The notes beneath the pieces are model-generated. The model was given only the letters and a program-made list of their open reading frames with translations, was not told the origin of the DNA and did not search any database. Made by a program: the position numbers and the translations under genes. Below, piece after piece: positions 34,084 to 42,778 of a stretch of 64,000 nucleotides of DNA (its first letter is position 1; every line of letters begins with the position of its first letter). Source of the DNA: CBDFLD01 sp965249005 (GTDB lineage Bacteria; Acidobacteriota; UBA6911). The DNA lies in the NCBI GenBank assembly GCA_965249005.1, contig CBDFLD010000006.1:1-64000 (forward strand), read 5' to 3'.

Positions 34084-34857
34084 ATGAATCGTCATACTTT
34101 CGTTTGCACCTCGTTCTTTCTTCTCCTGATCACGCCGCCGATTGCCTCGTCGCAATCCGGAGCGTTGGAAGATCTGTTCCGGCAGGGAAACACCCATTAT
34201 CAAGAGGGAGAGTTCAGGGAGGCGAAGCAAGCTTACAGACAACTTCTCTCTCAAGGCATCGAGAGCAGTGCGCTTTACTACAACCTCGGAAACACGTGCT
34301 TCAAAGGAGGCACATTGGGCGAGGCCATTTACTTCTGGGAAAAGGCCAGACAAACGGCCCCCGCGGATCAGGAGGTGCTGGAAAATCTGGATCTAGCCAG
34401 GCTGATGCTGGTCGACAAGATCGAAGTGCCGCCCGAACCTCTCCCGCTGCGGCTGCTGGACACCTCGGTCCATTTCCTGACGATCCAGCAAGATGCATGG
34501 ATGGCCCTTCTGTTGTTCTCGGTGGCCAACTTGGCTCTCGGAGGCTACTTTCTGTCAAGAACACGCCCAGTGGCTTCTTTCGCTCTCTGGAGTAGCCTTG
34601 TGGCCGGCGCATTCTTTTTGATCTTCACGGTCTCTCTCGCCTGGAAAGTTTACGAGAAGCAGTACCGTCAAGAAGGGATTGTGATCGACAAGAGGATCGA
34701 CGTCAGGAGCGGTCCAAGCGAGGAAAACATTACGGTGTTCACAATTCACGAAGGGCTGAGAGTCCAGGTCCGGGGAGAGGCCGAAGATTGGTATCAAATC
34801 AACCTGTCGAACGGCTGGACCGGCTGGCTGAAAAAGGACACGGTGGGGGTTTTATGA
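34084..34857 (+). CDS. batE: BatE, TPR and SH3 membrane protein
   Basis: 257 residues. Signal peptide 1-22, a TPR pair at 30-100 (FRQGNTHYQEGEFREAKQAY), two membrane helices near 140-160 and 168-190, and a C-terminal bacterial SH3 domain (DVRSGPSEENITVFTIHEGL ... WTGWLKKDTVGVL). It starts 3 bases after batD and closes the operon. A 138-bp mobile repeat begins at its stop codon. Confidence 0.9.
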   Translation: MNRHTFVCTSFFLLLITPPIASSQSGALEDLFRQGNTHYQEGEFREAKQAYRQLLSQGIESSALYYNLGNTCFKGGTLGEAIYFWEKARQTAPADQEVLENLDLARLMLVDKIEVPPEPLPLRLLDTSVHFLTIQQDAWMALLLFSVANLALGGYFLSRTRPVASFALWSSLVAGAFFLIFTVSLAWKVYEKQYRQEGIVIDKRIDVRSGPSEENITVFTIHEGLRVQVRGEAEDWYQINLSNGWTGWLKKDTVGVL

Positions 34858-34994
34858 GCTATCAGCGTCTGACCGGCGCGTCGCGCCGGTCACTTGGTAA
34901 AGTAACTGCACTGCACAGCCTGAAAAACGTGGTTCTTGGCGATTTGCTAAGTTACACATATAACAGCAGATCCGCGAGCAGTTACTGGAGAGCT
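34857..34994 (+). repeat. 138-bp AGCT-bounded repeat, copy A
   Basis: Starts AGCTATCAGCGTCTGACC and ends GCAGTTACTGGAGAGCT. Holds a GACCGGCGCG/CGCGCCGGTC hairpin near the left end and inverted GTAACTGC/GCAGTTAC. Two other copies of exactly 138 bp lie at 44329-44466 and 44584-44721. No coding capacity, so a MITE-like element. Confidence 0.8.
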
Positions 34995-35090
34995 TTCAGC
35001 TGTCAGATTCCATGTAGCAAAGAAGTAGTGAAGAGCGGGTTGCCGTTGGTAAGCTCCTAAAAAAACTCTTTGAAAGGAGAAAGGAGCATC

Positions 35091-36233
35091 ATGAAAACCA
35101 AAGCAACCCGCAATGGAGAGTATACCGAAGTTGAGCAGATTCTTTACATGTCGATGGAGTTATCGTTGAAGGAATGGAAGCTGGCTTTTAGCACGAGCTT
35201 GGGAAGAAAGCCTCGGTTTCGGGACGTAGCATCGGGGAATCTGAGAGGACTGGCGAAAGAAATCGAGGCTGGAAAGAAACGATTTGGATTGCCTGCGAAG
35301 ACTCGGGTCGTCTCGTGCTACGAAGCAGGTCGGGACGGATTCGGGATTCATCGGTATTTGATGTCGGTGGGAGTAGAGAGTCTCGTGGTGGACTCTGCAA
35401 GTATCGAGGTGAATCGACGGGCCCGGCGGGCGAAGTCTGACAAACTGGACTCGAGGAAATTGCTGACCATGCTAATCCGGTACTGCGCCGGCGAGAGGGA
35501 AGCATGGAGTGTCGTCCATGTACCGACGGTAGAAGAAGAAGACGAAAGGCACTTGCATCGGGAGCTGCGGAGCTGGAAGGGAGAGCGGACTCGTGCAACG
35601 AACCGGATCAAGGGACTGCTGGCCAACCATGGGCTTCGATGGGAACGCCCCTGGGATCTGCCCAGGCAGCTAAAACAGATGAAGCTCTGGGACGGATCTC
35701 CGCTACCGGCGGGGTTACGTAGTCGGTTGCTGAGGCAATGGGAGCAACTACAGTTCACCCAGGAGCAGATTTCCGCACTGGAAGCTGATCGAAGGAAAAA
35801 GATCCGAGAATCGGAGACCGAGTCCGTGGCGAAGGTGCGTCAGCTGATGCTGTTACGAGCCATTGGGCCCAATTTTGCCTGGGTCTCGGTGTATGAGTTC
35901 TTTGGATGGCGTAAGTTCAAAAACCGCAAGGAGGTGGGATCTCTGGCCGGCTTGACCGGAACCCCCTACCAAAGCGGCAATGAGAATCGTGAGCAAGGCA
36001 TAAGCAAAGCTGGAAACCGGCATATTCGATCCATGGCGATCGAGATTGCCTGGCTATGGCTGCGGCATCAGCCACAGAGCCGTCTGAGTCGATGGTACCG
36101 GAAGCGCTTTGCCAAGGCAGGCCCACGAGCACGACGGATAGGGATTGTGGCACTGGCACGGAGACTATTGATTGATCTGTGGAGATTCCTCGAACTCGGT
36201 GTCATCCCTGAAGGAGCCACCTTGAAAGCATAG
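35091..36233 (+). CDS. IS110 family (IS1111-like) transposase, copy 1
   Basis: 380 residues from ATG 35091 (GAAAGGAGAAAGGAG upstream). N-terminal RuvC-like DEDD domain (CYEAGRDGFGIHRYL, ASIEVNRRARRAKSDKLDSR), coiled coil in the middle, and C-terminal Tnp_20 domain (AIGPNFAWVSVYEF, GISKAGNRHIRSMAIEIAWL). The GISKAGN motif is usual in IS1111-like members. Protein identical to copy 2. Confidence 0.9.
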   Translation: MKTKATRNGEYTEVEQILYMSMELSLKEWKLAFSTSLGRKPRFRDVASGNLRGLAKEIEAGKKRFGLPAKTRVVSCYEAGRDGFGIHRYLMSVGVESLVVDSASIEVNRRARRAKSDKLDSRKLLTMLIRYCAGEREAWSVVHVPTVEEEDERHLHRELRSWKGERTRATNRIKGLLANHGLRWERPWDLPRQLKQMKLWDGSPLPAGLRSRLLRQWEQLQFTQEQISALEADRRKKIRESETESVAKVRQLMLLRAIGPNFAWVSVYEFFGWRKFKNRKEVGSLAGLTGTPYQSGNENREQGISKAGNRHIRSMAIEIAWLWLRHQPQSRLSRWYRKRFAKAGPRARRIGIVALARRLLIDLWRFLELGVIPEGATLKA

Positions 36234-36640
36234 GGTCTTCTCCACTTCGTGACAGGGCCTTTGAGTCAAACGAAACCATGAAAGAGACCAAGACGTTCAC
36301 AATCCAGCTGGTGGGAGCTGCTCGGGCTGATCGCGGGCACCTTCAGAGTGCCGACTTTCAGATGGGGCGCTCCCCCACGTGCTTGCCACGTTTCGCCGCC
36401 GGCGAATTCAGAATTGGGTGTTTGCCACGAATGGGTAACACGGATAGAAGTTTGTCCTGAGGCATTGAATGCCTCAGGACTCACATGTAAGCAGCCAGCT
36501 TCCGGAAAGTGAATGGTCAATGGCGAAGGTAGCTTATGTTCTAGTATTTTGGACTCAACCTTTCGATTCTAAACGGATCTGAAAGGCGACCTCCAAATTC
36601 AACGAGCTTGACAACGGCAGGCATGCTCATAGAAGCGATC
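36234..36640 (+). ncRNA. Candidate bridge-type RNA region, IS110 copy 1
   Basis: The 3' noncoding part of the element. It holds a 13-bp perfect hairpin at 36454-36480 (arm GTCCTGAGGCATT), an ACGTG-loop-CACGT hairpin near 36378 and further short stems, with no plausible gene. IS110-family elements encode bridge RNAs in a noncoding end, and in IS1111-like ones that end is the right one. The RNA itself is inferred. Confidence 0.4.
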
Positions 36641-36799
36641 AGCTTTCAGCAGCGGTCAGCATTCAGCTATCAGTCGCCTTCAGCTTTGGCTCCCAAGGCC
36701 TTAGAGCAGCCTGCCTTTATCGGATTCCGTAAGCAATCAAGAGAACTCAGAGCGCACTTCGAAAAGAAAGCTGACAGCTGATCGCTCTCAAGAAACTAA

Positions 36800-38170
36800 T
36801 CATGTTAGTGCTGTAGATGGAACCAGTTGCATGTTGAGCTGTTTGGCCTTTTTCTTAAGGTATCGGAGTTGTTGTTCCTGGTACTTGGACTCATAGTATT
36901 GCGCTCCTTTGTCTGCGTATTGCTGGCCGTATTTGAGCATGCGATAGATAATTCGTGCGAGTTTATGAGCGATGGCGGTAATGGCCTTGGCGGGACCCAA
37001 GCGGGCGCGGAGACGTCGGTAGTTGGCCCCTAGGGCACTTTTACTGTGCCGGAGTGTTGAGGCAGCCATCCGGAGGGCATGGGCGGTGCGGTTTTTGACT
37101 TGCTTGGTCCCTCGTCTAATTACCTTGCCGCCACTGATGGCATTGCAGGGTGCCAGTGCCAACCAGGCGGCGAAGTGCTTCTCAGTTTTCCAGGGGCTTA
37201 TATCGACTCCGACTTCGGCGATGACGGTAGAAGCGGTCATGACATCGATGCCGTCCACGGAAGTAAGATCGACACCGGTAATGCGATACAGTTCGGAGCG
37301 TAGGTCAAACTGGGGAGCGTTTCCGCGAGGTTTCGATCCCTTGCGTCCCGGCAATGGATGAGTTTGGGTATCAGCCTTGTTGTTGAAGGTTTGGATATGG
37401 GCATGGATGGCTCTGTCACAGTCAGCGATTTTACTCTGGTAGGTCTCGTACATTTGCAGAGACTGACCGAGGACAAAGAGCAATTCTTGGCGCCAGTCGC
37501 CGTGGAGACTTTTGGCAATAAGATCTCGGCCCGATCGGATTCGGGGGTGTTTGAGTTGAGCGAGTTTGTCAGGGTCTCGTTCGCCGTCGAGGATAGCACG
37601 AATGATTGCGAGTCCCGTGACACCACTGATGTCGCTGATGACGTTGGCGAGTTGGATATTCATTTCTGTCAGAGCTTTTTGCATGTGTTGAATACAGGTA
37701 CTGGCTGATTTGACGAGATTATCTCGCTGACGCCAGTAGGTTCGAAGCACACAGATCTCGTTTGGAGGACGATAGGAATTCTTGAGCAGTCCGAAAGTCT
37801 CGAGCTTTTGCAGCCATTGACAATCCTTCACGTCGCTCTTACGTCCGGGGACCTTCTGGACATCGTGAGCGTTGACCAACTTGACGGTGAAGCCGCGAGC
37901 GTCCAGGACTTGATATAAAGGAATCCAATAACTGCCGGTGGACTCCATGGCGACTGTGTCGATATCGCAGGATTTCAGCCACTTGGCCAACCGATGCAGA
38001 TCAGCCGTAAAGCACTCGAATCGACGGACCGGTTCAGAATCACGGTCTTGTGGCACGGCAACATAGTGTTGGGCATTTCCAACGTCGATGCCTGCAACAT
38101 TGAGATTGAGTGGAGGGAAGGTAAAAGGATTTCGTTTCGATTTGGATCGTGATTTTCGATGTCTTGGCAT
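36800..38170 (-). CDS. IS110 family transposase, second type
   Basis: 456 residues from ATG 38170, beginning MPRHRKSRSKSKRNPFTFPP. RuvC-like DEDD domain: NVAGIDVGNAQHYVAVP, DTVAMESTGSYWIPLYQ, KLVNAHDVQKVPGRKSDVKD. Tnp_20 domain: DLTSVDGIDVMTASTVIAEV, WLALAPCNAISGGKVIRRGT. It is unrelated at close range to the identical IS1111-like pair. The intact gene has lost its native upstream DNA to the IS1595-type insertion, so its transcription may now depend on that element. Confidence 0.9.
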   Translation of the reverse strand: MPRHRKSRSKSKRNPFTFPPLNLNVAGIDVGNAQHYVAVPQDRDSEPVRRFECFTADLHRLAKWLKSCDIDTVAMESTGSYWIPLYQVLDARGFTVKLVNAHDVQKVPGRKSDVKDCQWLQKLETFGLLKNSYRPPNEICVLRTYWRQRDNLVKSASTCIQHMQKALTEMNIQLANVISDISGVTGLAIIRAILDGERDPDKLAQLKHPRIRSGRDLIAKSLHGDWRQELLFVLGQSLQMYETYQSKIADCDRAIHAHIQTFNNKADTQTHPLPGRKGSKPRGNAPQFDLRSELYRITGVDLTSVDGIDVMTASTVIAEVGVDISPWKTEKHFAAWLALAPCNAISGGKVIRRGTKQVKNRTAHALRMAASTLRHSKSALGANYRRLRARLGPAKAITAIAHKLARIIYRMLKYGQQYADKGAQYYESKYQEQQLRYLKKKAKQLNMQLVPSTALT

Positions 38171-38246
38171 AGAATTTAATCTCCTTAACGGTTGGGAATT
38201 ATAAATAAAGGTTGACAGATCCTGGTTGACGCTGTATGCTATTCCT

Positions 38247-39221
38247 ATGATGAAGAAAGCACCAGGACGATCCCACCGAGAAGGGCTTTCCCTTATTGAA
38301 CTCTTTGAGATGTTCCCATCTGAGAAGGCCGCTGCCAAATGGTTTGAGGACGTACTTTGGCCAAACGGTCGATGCTGCGGGAAGTGCGGGAGCACCAGAA
38401 CTCAGCCAGCCAGCCATAAGAAAATGCCCTATTGGTGCTCGGATTGCCGAAGCTATTTCAGCATCAAAACCGGAACGTCCATGGCAAATTCCAAGGTTCC
38501 CCTTCGCAAGTGGGCCTTTGCCATCTACATCTGCCTGACCAACCTTAAATCCGTGTCGAGCATGAAGCTCCACCGGGATATCAAAGTGTCTCAGCCTACG
38601 GCTTGGTTTATGTTGCACCGCATCCGCGAAGCGTGGGGTGACGAGCCCAGCGGTGACTTTGCAGGTCCAGTTGAAGTGGACGAGAGCTACTTCGGGGGTC
38701 GCCGCCGAAACATGAGCAACAGCCGCCGCAAGGCACTGGCCGATACGGGCCGTGGTCCTGTTGGAAAAACCGCCGTTGTCGGAATCAAGGACCGGGCCAC
38801 CAAACAAGTCCGGGCCAAGGTCACACAGCGGGTGGACTCGGAGAGCTTGCAGGGATTCGTGAAGGATAACACCCTGCCAGGAGCCCAGGTCTACACGGAC
38901 GACGCAACCGCCTATGATAGCTTGCCGTTCCCCCATGAGTCAGTCCGGCACAGCGTCTCCGAGTACGTTAACGACATGGCGCACACGAACGGGGTGGAAA
39001 GCTTCTGGGCCACGCTGAAACGAGCGCACAAGGGCACGTTCCACAAGCTGTCACCCAAGCACCTGAACCGCTACGTCCAGGAGTTTGCGGCCAAGCACAA
39101 CATGCGGGACTCAGGAACGCTTGCGCAAATGCGGGACACGGTTGCTAGGCTTGTCGGCAGGAACCTTCTCTACCGTGACCTGATCGCTGACAACGGCCTT
39201 AGCCGGTTTACTCGGGACTGA
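38247..39221 (+). CDS. IS1595 family (ISXO2-like) transposase
   Basis: 324 residues from ATG 38247. An N-terminal zinc ribbon (CCGKCGSTRTQPA ... YWCSDCRSYFSIKTGT) is followed by the DDE-like core (GPVEVDESYFGG, YTDDATAYDSLP, NGVESFWATLKRAHKG), the DD(E/N)-type triad of the family. Complete and intact. Confidence 0.92.
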   Translation: MMKKAPGRSHREGLSLIELFEMFPSEKAAAKWFEDVLWPNGRCCGKCGSTRTQPASHKKMPYWCSDCRSYFSIKTGTSMANSKVPLRKWAFAIYICLTNLKSVSSMKLHRDIKVSQPTAWFMLHRIREAWGDEPSGDFAGPVEVDESYFGGRRRNMSNSRRKALADTGRGPVGKTAVVGIKDRATKQVRAKVTQRVDSESLQGFVKDNTLPGAQVYTDDATAYDSLPFPHESVRHSVSEYVNDMAHTNGVESFWATLKRAHKGTFHKLSPKHLNRYVQEFAAKHNMRDSGTLAQMRDTVARLVGRNLLYRDLIADNGLSRFTRD

Positions 39222-39405
39222 GCGACGAAACAGGGCCTTCGCCAGCTTCTCTGGGGTTGCGCCTTTGAGGTCTCGCTTTGGATCTAACATCGGTGGTCTC
39301 ATGGTAGTATAATCCTATTTTATGACTATGAATGAGATACATCACATTAACATTGTCTTTGATGCCTCTGGGTCGAAAGAGATCCAGGCTCTTAACGAGA
39401 TAGCG

Positions 39406-39630
39406 TCAGCCCTTCAGTGCTCGCCTGATCTTCTTGATCGCCTTCGCTCGCTCTTCGGTGATTCCCTTGACAACATCGAGGAATTGATCGGAGCTCCAAT
39501 TTGTTCTTGCACCACAGTCGCAGACAAAGTGGTCATTAGACTTGAGCCATCCGTAGTTCTTTCCGATCTTCTTTCCGCAGTTCGAGCATTTCAACGACGG
39601 GATGATTGTGTTGGGGTCAGTTAGGGACAC
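39406..39630 (-). CDS. Small zinc-ribbon protein, passenger gene
   Basis: 74 residues from a GTG that overlaps the last 14 bases of the methyltransferase gene. Contains CSNCGKKIG and CDCGARTNWS, four cysteines spaced as a zinc ribbon, then a helical tail. A plus-strand frame covers the same DNA (39322-39624), but it has no motif. The overlap and cysteines favour the minus strand. May bind DNA or help the methyltransferase. Confidence 0.55.
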   Translation of the reverse strand: MSLTDPNTIIPSLKCSNCGKKIGKNYGWLKSNDHFVCDCGARTNWSSDQFLDVVKGITEERAKAIKKIRRALKG

Positions 39631-40969
39631 CTTTCCCTCCGATCCTGAGTTTCACTCTCAGGTACTCCATACCCCGATCCCCTTTGATCCGGTTGCAATT
39701 CCCGCACAGTAGTTGCAGGTTTTCGATGTGATCCGTCCCTCCGTCATTACGGGCGATGATGTGATCCACTTCCAGGTTGCGTAGCTCGAAGTGAGTCCGA
39801 CACCCGTTGCAGTGGCCTTCTTGCTCCCCGTAGATCTTCTTTCGGTTGGCATCGGAGTTGTACCTAGGGGTCGTTCCCAGGTCCGTGCGTTTGGGAATAT
39901 CCGTTCGGAGGATGACTTTGTAGAACAGGCCCAGCTCGTCCCTCATTCTCTGCTGAACCAGGTCGGCGGCCTTGGGAGAGATGTCGATTCCTGACCAATG
40001 ACGGCCTAGAACCTGGGCAGAGATACAGGTTGTGGCACACCCACAGAAAGGGTCTAGCACTATGTCTCCCTCGTTGGAGGAAGCCTTGATAATCCGGTCT
40101 AGTAGGTCCAGAGGCTTCTGCGTGGGGTAGCCGACACGCTCCTTAGCCTGAGAATTTATCGGACTAATGTCTGCCCAAATATCGGCCGCCGCCTGTCCTG
40201 GAATCTCATCGAGGTATCGTTTTTTCTGTGGAACCTTGCTATCGAAATAGATGTAACCCTTTCGATCAAGTTCCCGCATCTTTTCTTCTGTGTATCGCCA
40301 TGGCCTTGTCACGCCATGGAATGCATATACAGGGCCGCGCCCACCAGGAGGGTTTAGGTTGTCTAGCCTGAATCTTCCCCGAGAGTCCTCATGGGTAAAC
40401 TTCGATTCGATGTAGTCCTTCGAGTAGGGGACGGTCTGGCGATTGAACACGCAGTCCTTGCTCTTAGAGTAAAATAATATGCGGTCGCTGATTGCCCCGA
40501 ATCGGTGGGCGTCGGCATGGAAGTTAAAACGTTTCCAGACAATCTCGTTCCTAACGTTTCCTCTCCCGAATACCGCATCCATGACCAGCTTGAGGTAGTG
40601 GCTCATGGTGGGATCACAGTGGAGATAAATTGAGCCTGTTGGTTTTAGAATCCTCCTAATTTCTAGGAGGCGGGCAGCCATGTAAATCAGGTAGGACTTG
40701 TCACTGTCCGTCATGGCTGCCAGCAGAACTCGGTAGAGTGCCGGGTGCTTGGCCTCGATCAGGTTCACCCACTCGACGTTGATATCCGTGAGGGTCCAGG
40801 TGTCCTTGAATTCGGCTCCAGCGGCCTTGGAGCCTATCGGGGCGGCATAGTTGGACTTAGAGTTAAACGGAGGGTCTAGATAGATAAGGTCCACGGACTC
40901 CGAGTTTAGCCCGCGAAGGATGGGTAGGTTGTCGCCCGTCCACAGCGTGCGGTCTTTGAAGTTGGACAC
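39617..40969 (-). CDS. DNA methyltransferase fused to an HNH nuclease domain
   Basis: 450 residues. Catalytic motif IV is DLIYLDPPFNS near residue 28, and the SAM-binding motif is VLDPFCGCATTCISA near 305, so the order is that of beta-class N6-adenine or N4-cytosine enzymes. The region between (about 140-270) would recognise the target. Residues 385-440 add an HNH domain: CNGCRTHFELRNLEVDHIIA, DGGTDHIENLQLLCGNCNRI. A methylase and nuclease in one chain suggests a self-contained restriction-like or DNA-marking enzyme carried as IS cargo. Confidence 0.88.
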   Translation of the reverse strand: MSNFKDRTLWTGDNLPILRGLNSESVDLIYLDPPFNSKSNYAAPIGSKAAGAEFKDTWTLTDINVEWVNLIEAKHPALYRVLLAAMTDSDKSYLIYMAARLLEIRRILKPTGSIYLHCDPTMSHYLKLVMDAVFGRGNVRNEIVWKRFNFHADAHRFGAISDRILFYSKSKDCVFNRQTVPYSKDYIESKFTHEDSRGRFRLDNLNPPGGRGPVYAFHGVTRPWRYTEEKMRELDRKGYIYFDSKVPQKKRYLDEIPGQAAADIWADISPINSQAKERVGYPTQKPLDLLDRIIKASSNEGDIVLDPFCGCATTCISAQVLGRHWSGIDISPKAADLVQQRMRDELGLFYKVILRTDIPKRTDLGTTPRYNSDANRKKIYGEQEGHCNGCRTHFELRNLEVDHIIARNDGGTDHIENLQLLCGNCNRIKGDRGMEYLRVKLRIGGKGVPN

Positions 40970-41298
40970 GCAGAAGAATTACCATGGGGCAAGGCGGTGC
41001 GTCAACCTTTATTTATAATTCCCTAACGGTTGGGGCTCGGCCCGGTTGCGGAAGGGTTTAAAAACCTCTCAAACGGGGTCGAGCTTCCGTCCATCAAGGA
41101 ACGAGAATCACGCCACCAAACAAGTGACCGCCAAAGAACCGGAACCACGCTGAAAGACGGGCATAGAAGCACCAATGCTCTGTCGGTTTTAACTGCCGAG
41201 CCTCATCCCAGCATGATGGCACGCAATGAACTTCTGGCGGCCAGTTTCTTTTGCAAGTAACTAGCGCCCCGCGCTAGTGGGTCGCTGAAAGCTGATAG

Positions 41299-42651
41299 CT
41301 ACTCCACCTCACACCCTTCCGGATCACATCGAACCTTCAATTTGATCCCTTTGAGTTGCTGGCCGGAGGAGTTCCTTCCCGTCACCTCGTACTCCAGAAC
41401 GTTGCCATCGTCGTTGACTTCCATCCAGCCGAATTGCTGATCTTTGATGATTCCAAAGAGCCTTTTTTTGACCGTTGCTCCGTGGCTGTAGGGTCCCCCC
41501 TTTACCCTCGGGTACCGATCCAACGGTGCTGCATGCATGACCGGGAAGGCAGAACCGAACGCCTGGCTCGCATAGTTGGAATTCGTCCCATCGTCGAGCG
41601 CGACCATGTGGCCGTCCCCGCTCAAGATCAAAAGGCGGCGCACAAGATCCTGCTGCTGGACGTAATCTGCAAGTTCTCGGCGCTCGTGACTGTAAGGCTC
41701 CCAGCCGTGTGCACTGCCCGGCTGGCCTTTGGTAATCCAAGGGACGATGTTGACCCAGATCACCAGTGCATACCTTTCCCTGGCGGCCGCAAACTCCCGT
41801 TTGAGCCACTCTTTTTGACGTTTTCCCAAAATGGACTTCCCCGGGCCATCGGGCTCGGTCTCGGGATCTCGCTCGGACCGGACATCCGTCATGATGAAAC
41901 GCACCCGGCCGACCGTGAATGCCTGTTGAATGCTCCGCACCGTACCCTGCACCGTCTGGAGCGGGAAGTGGGGGACGTATTGCTGATACGTCTCGAGCGC
42001 CGCCGGCTTGGCGGGCGACTCACGGTCCGCATTATTGCGTCCGTAATCATGGTCGTCCCAGATGTAGACAATGGACGTGTTGCGGTAGAGCGCGGACTGG
42101 CGTTTGGAGGTCAGAACTCGATCCATGGCCCGGCGAAAACGCGCGGGGTCGTTGGCCGTGATGTTCTCATAATGAAAGTCGCCCATGTGGAGAAAGAAGA
42201 GCGGGTCCCGCTGCTGGATGGTCGAAAATATTTTGTGATTCGAGCCTGTGGTCGCGCAGGAACCAAAGGCAAAGCGAAACGACATGGCCCCATCAGCGAA
42301 GGTGCGAAAGCGTCCGCTTTCGGCCCTAGCACCTGCGAGTTCCAGCGCGTAATGATACACGGTGTCCGGGGTCAGACGCGCCAAGTCAAAAACAACCACA
42401 CCGTCTTCATCCGGTCGAGCATATCCGTGATCGGGTATCGTCCGAGCATCCCCGAACGACGAATTCGTGGCAAGGAGTAATTTCACCTCCGCCCCACCAC
42501 GCACCTTTCCTTTCACAACAGCCGAGCAAGTCGTAACCGCCCCCGACCAGACCCAGGTCACTGGTTCTTCTCTGGCCAAACCCAGGGCCACCGAATTGAT
42601 GATGACAAAGGCGAAACATATGCGACCCGGAGCTGAGTTCATTAGATTCAT
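41299..42651 (-). CDS. PhoD-like alkaline phosphatase, secreted
   Basis: 450 residues. Signal peptide at 1-27, an N-terminal Fn3-like domain (VTWVWSGAVTTCSAVVKGKV), then the metallophosphatase core: FRFAFGSCAT, FFLHMGDFHYEN, YIWDDHDYGRNNAD and LSGDGHMVALDD. Probably cleaves phosphate esters outside the cytoplasm. It is enclosed by the two identical IS110 copies and may have arrived with them. Confidence 0.9.
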   Translation of the reverse strand: MNLMNSAPGRICFAFVIINSVALGLAREEPVTWVWSGAVTTCSAVVKGKVRGGAEVKLLLATNSSFGDARTIPDHGYARPDEDGVVVFDLARLTPDTVYHYALELAGARAESGRFRTFADGAMSFRFAFGSCATTGSNHKIFSTIQQRDPLFFLHMGDFHYENITANDPARFRRAMDRVLTSKRQSALYRNTSIVYIWDDHDYGRNNADRESPAKPAALETYQQYVPHFPLQTVQGTVRSIQQAFTVGRVRFIMTDVRSERDPETEPDGPGKSILGKRQKEWLKREFAAARERYALVIWVNIVPWITKGQPGSAHGWEPYSHERRELADYVQQQDLVRRLLILSGDGHMVALDDGTNSNYASQAFGSAFPVMHAAPLDRYPRVKGGPYSHGATVKKRLFGIIKDQQFGWMEVNDDGNVLEYEVTGRNSSGQQLKGIKLKVRCDPEGCEVE

Positions 42652-42778
42652 AGAGAAATTTTAGCATGTTGTGGATTTGGCTTTCAGCTTTCAGATTCCA
42701 TGTAGCAAAGAAGTAGTGAAGAGCGGGTTGCCGTTGGTAAGCTCCTAAAAAAACTCTTTGAAAGGAGAAAGGAGCATC

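Larger units (their letters stand above)
35003..36644 (+). mobile_element. IS110/IS1111-type element, copy 1
   Basis: A 1642-base block identical, as far as I can read, to 42691-44332. It contains one transposase gene, 88 bases of leader and about 410 bases of structured 3' noncoding DNA. No terminal inverted repeats or clear duplication, as expected for the family. Both flanks carry TCAGCT-type sequence. Confidence 0.85.
38194..41023. mobile_element. IS1595-family element with passenger genes (2830 bp)
   Basis: Perfect 23-bp terminal inverted repeats, 38194-38216 and 41001-41023, begin GGGAATTATAAATAAAGG. An 8-bp direct repeat TAACGGTT flanks the element at 38186-38193 and 41024-41031, the size known for IS1595. 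It carries an ISXO2-like transposase, a DNA methyltransferase-HNH fusion and a small zinc-ribbon protein. The perfect ends and duplication point to recent movement. Confidence 0.93.
36785..41290 (-). mobile_element. Second IS110-family element, split by an IS1595-type element
   Basis: The transposase gene occupies 36800-38170. Its 5' noncoding region is cut at 38193 and resumes at 41024, running to about 41290, where GCTGAAAGCTGATAGCT marks the flank. The other flank has AAGCTGACAGCTGATCGCT. The long 5' noncoding end (about 290 bases without the insert) is where IS110-group elements encode their bridge RNA. Exact ends are approximate. Confidence 0.6.

Noticed and set aside
39322..39624. Plus-strand frame of 100 codons inside the IS1595-type element
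   Set aside because: The minus-strand zinc-ribbon gene overlaps the methyltransferase end and has four spaced cysteines; the plus frame has no motif, though it has a promoter-like AT-rich lead, so some doubt remains.
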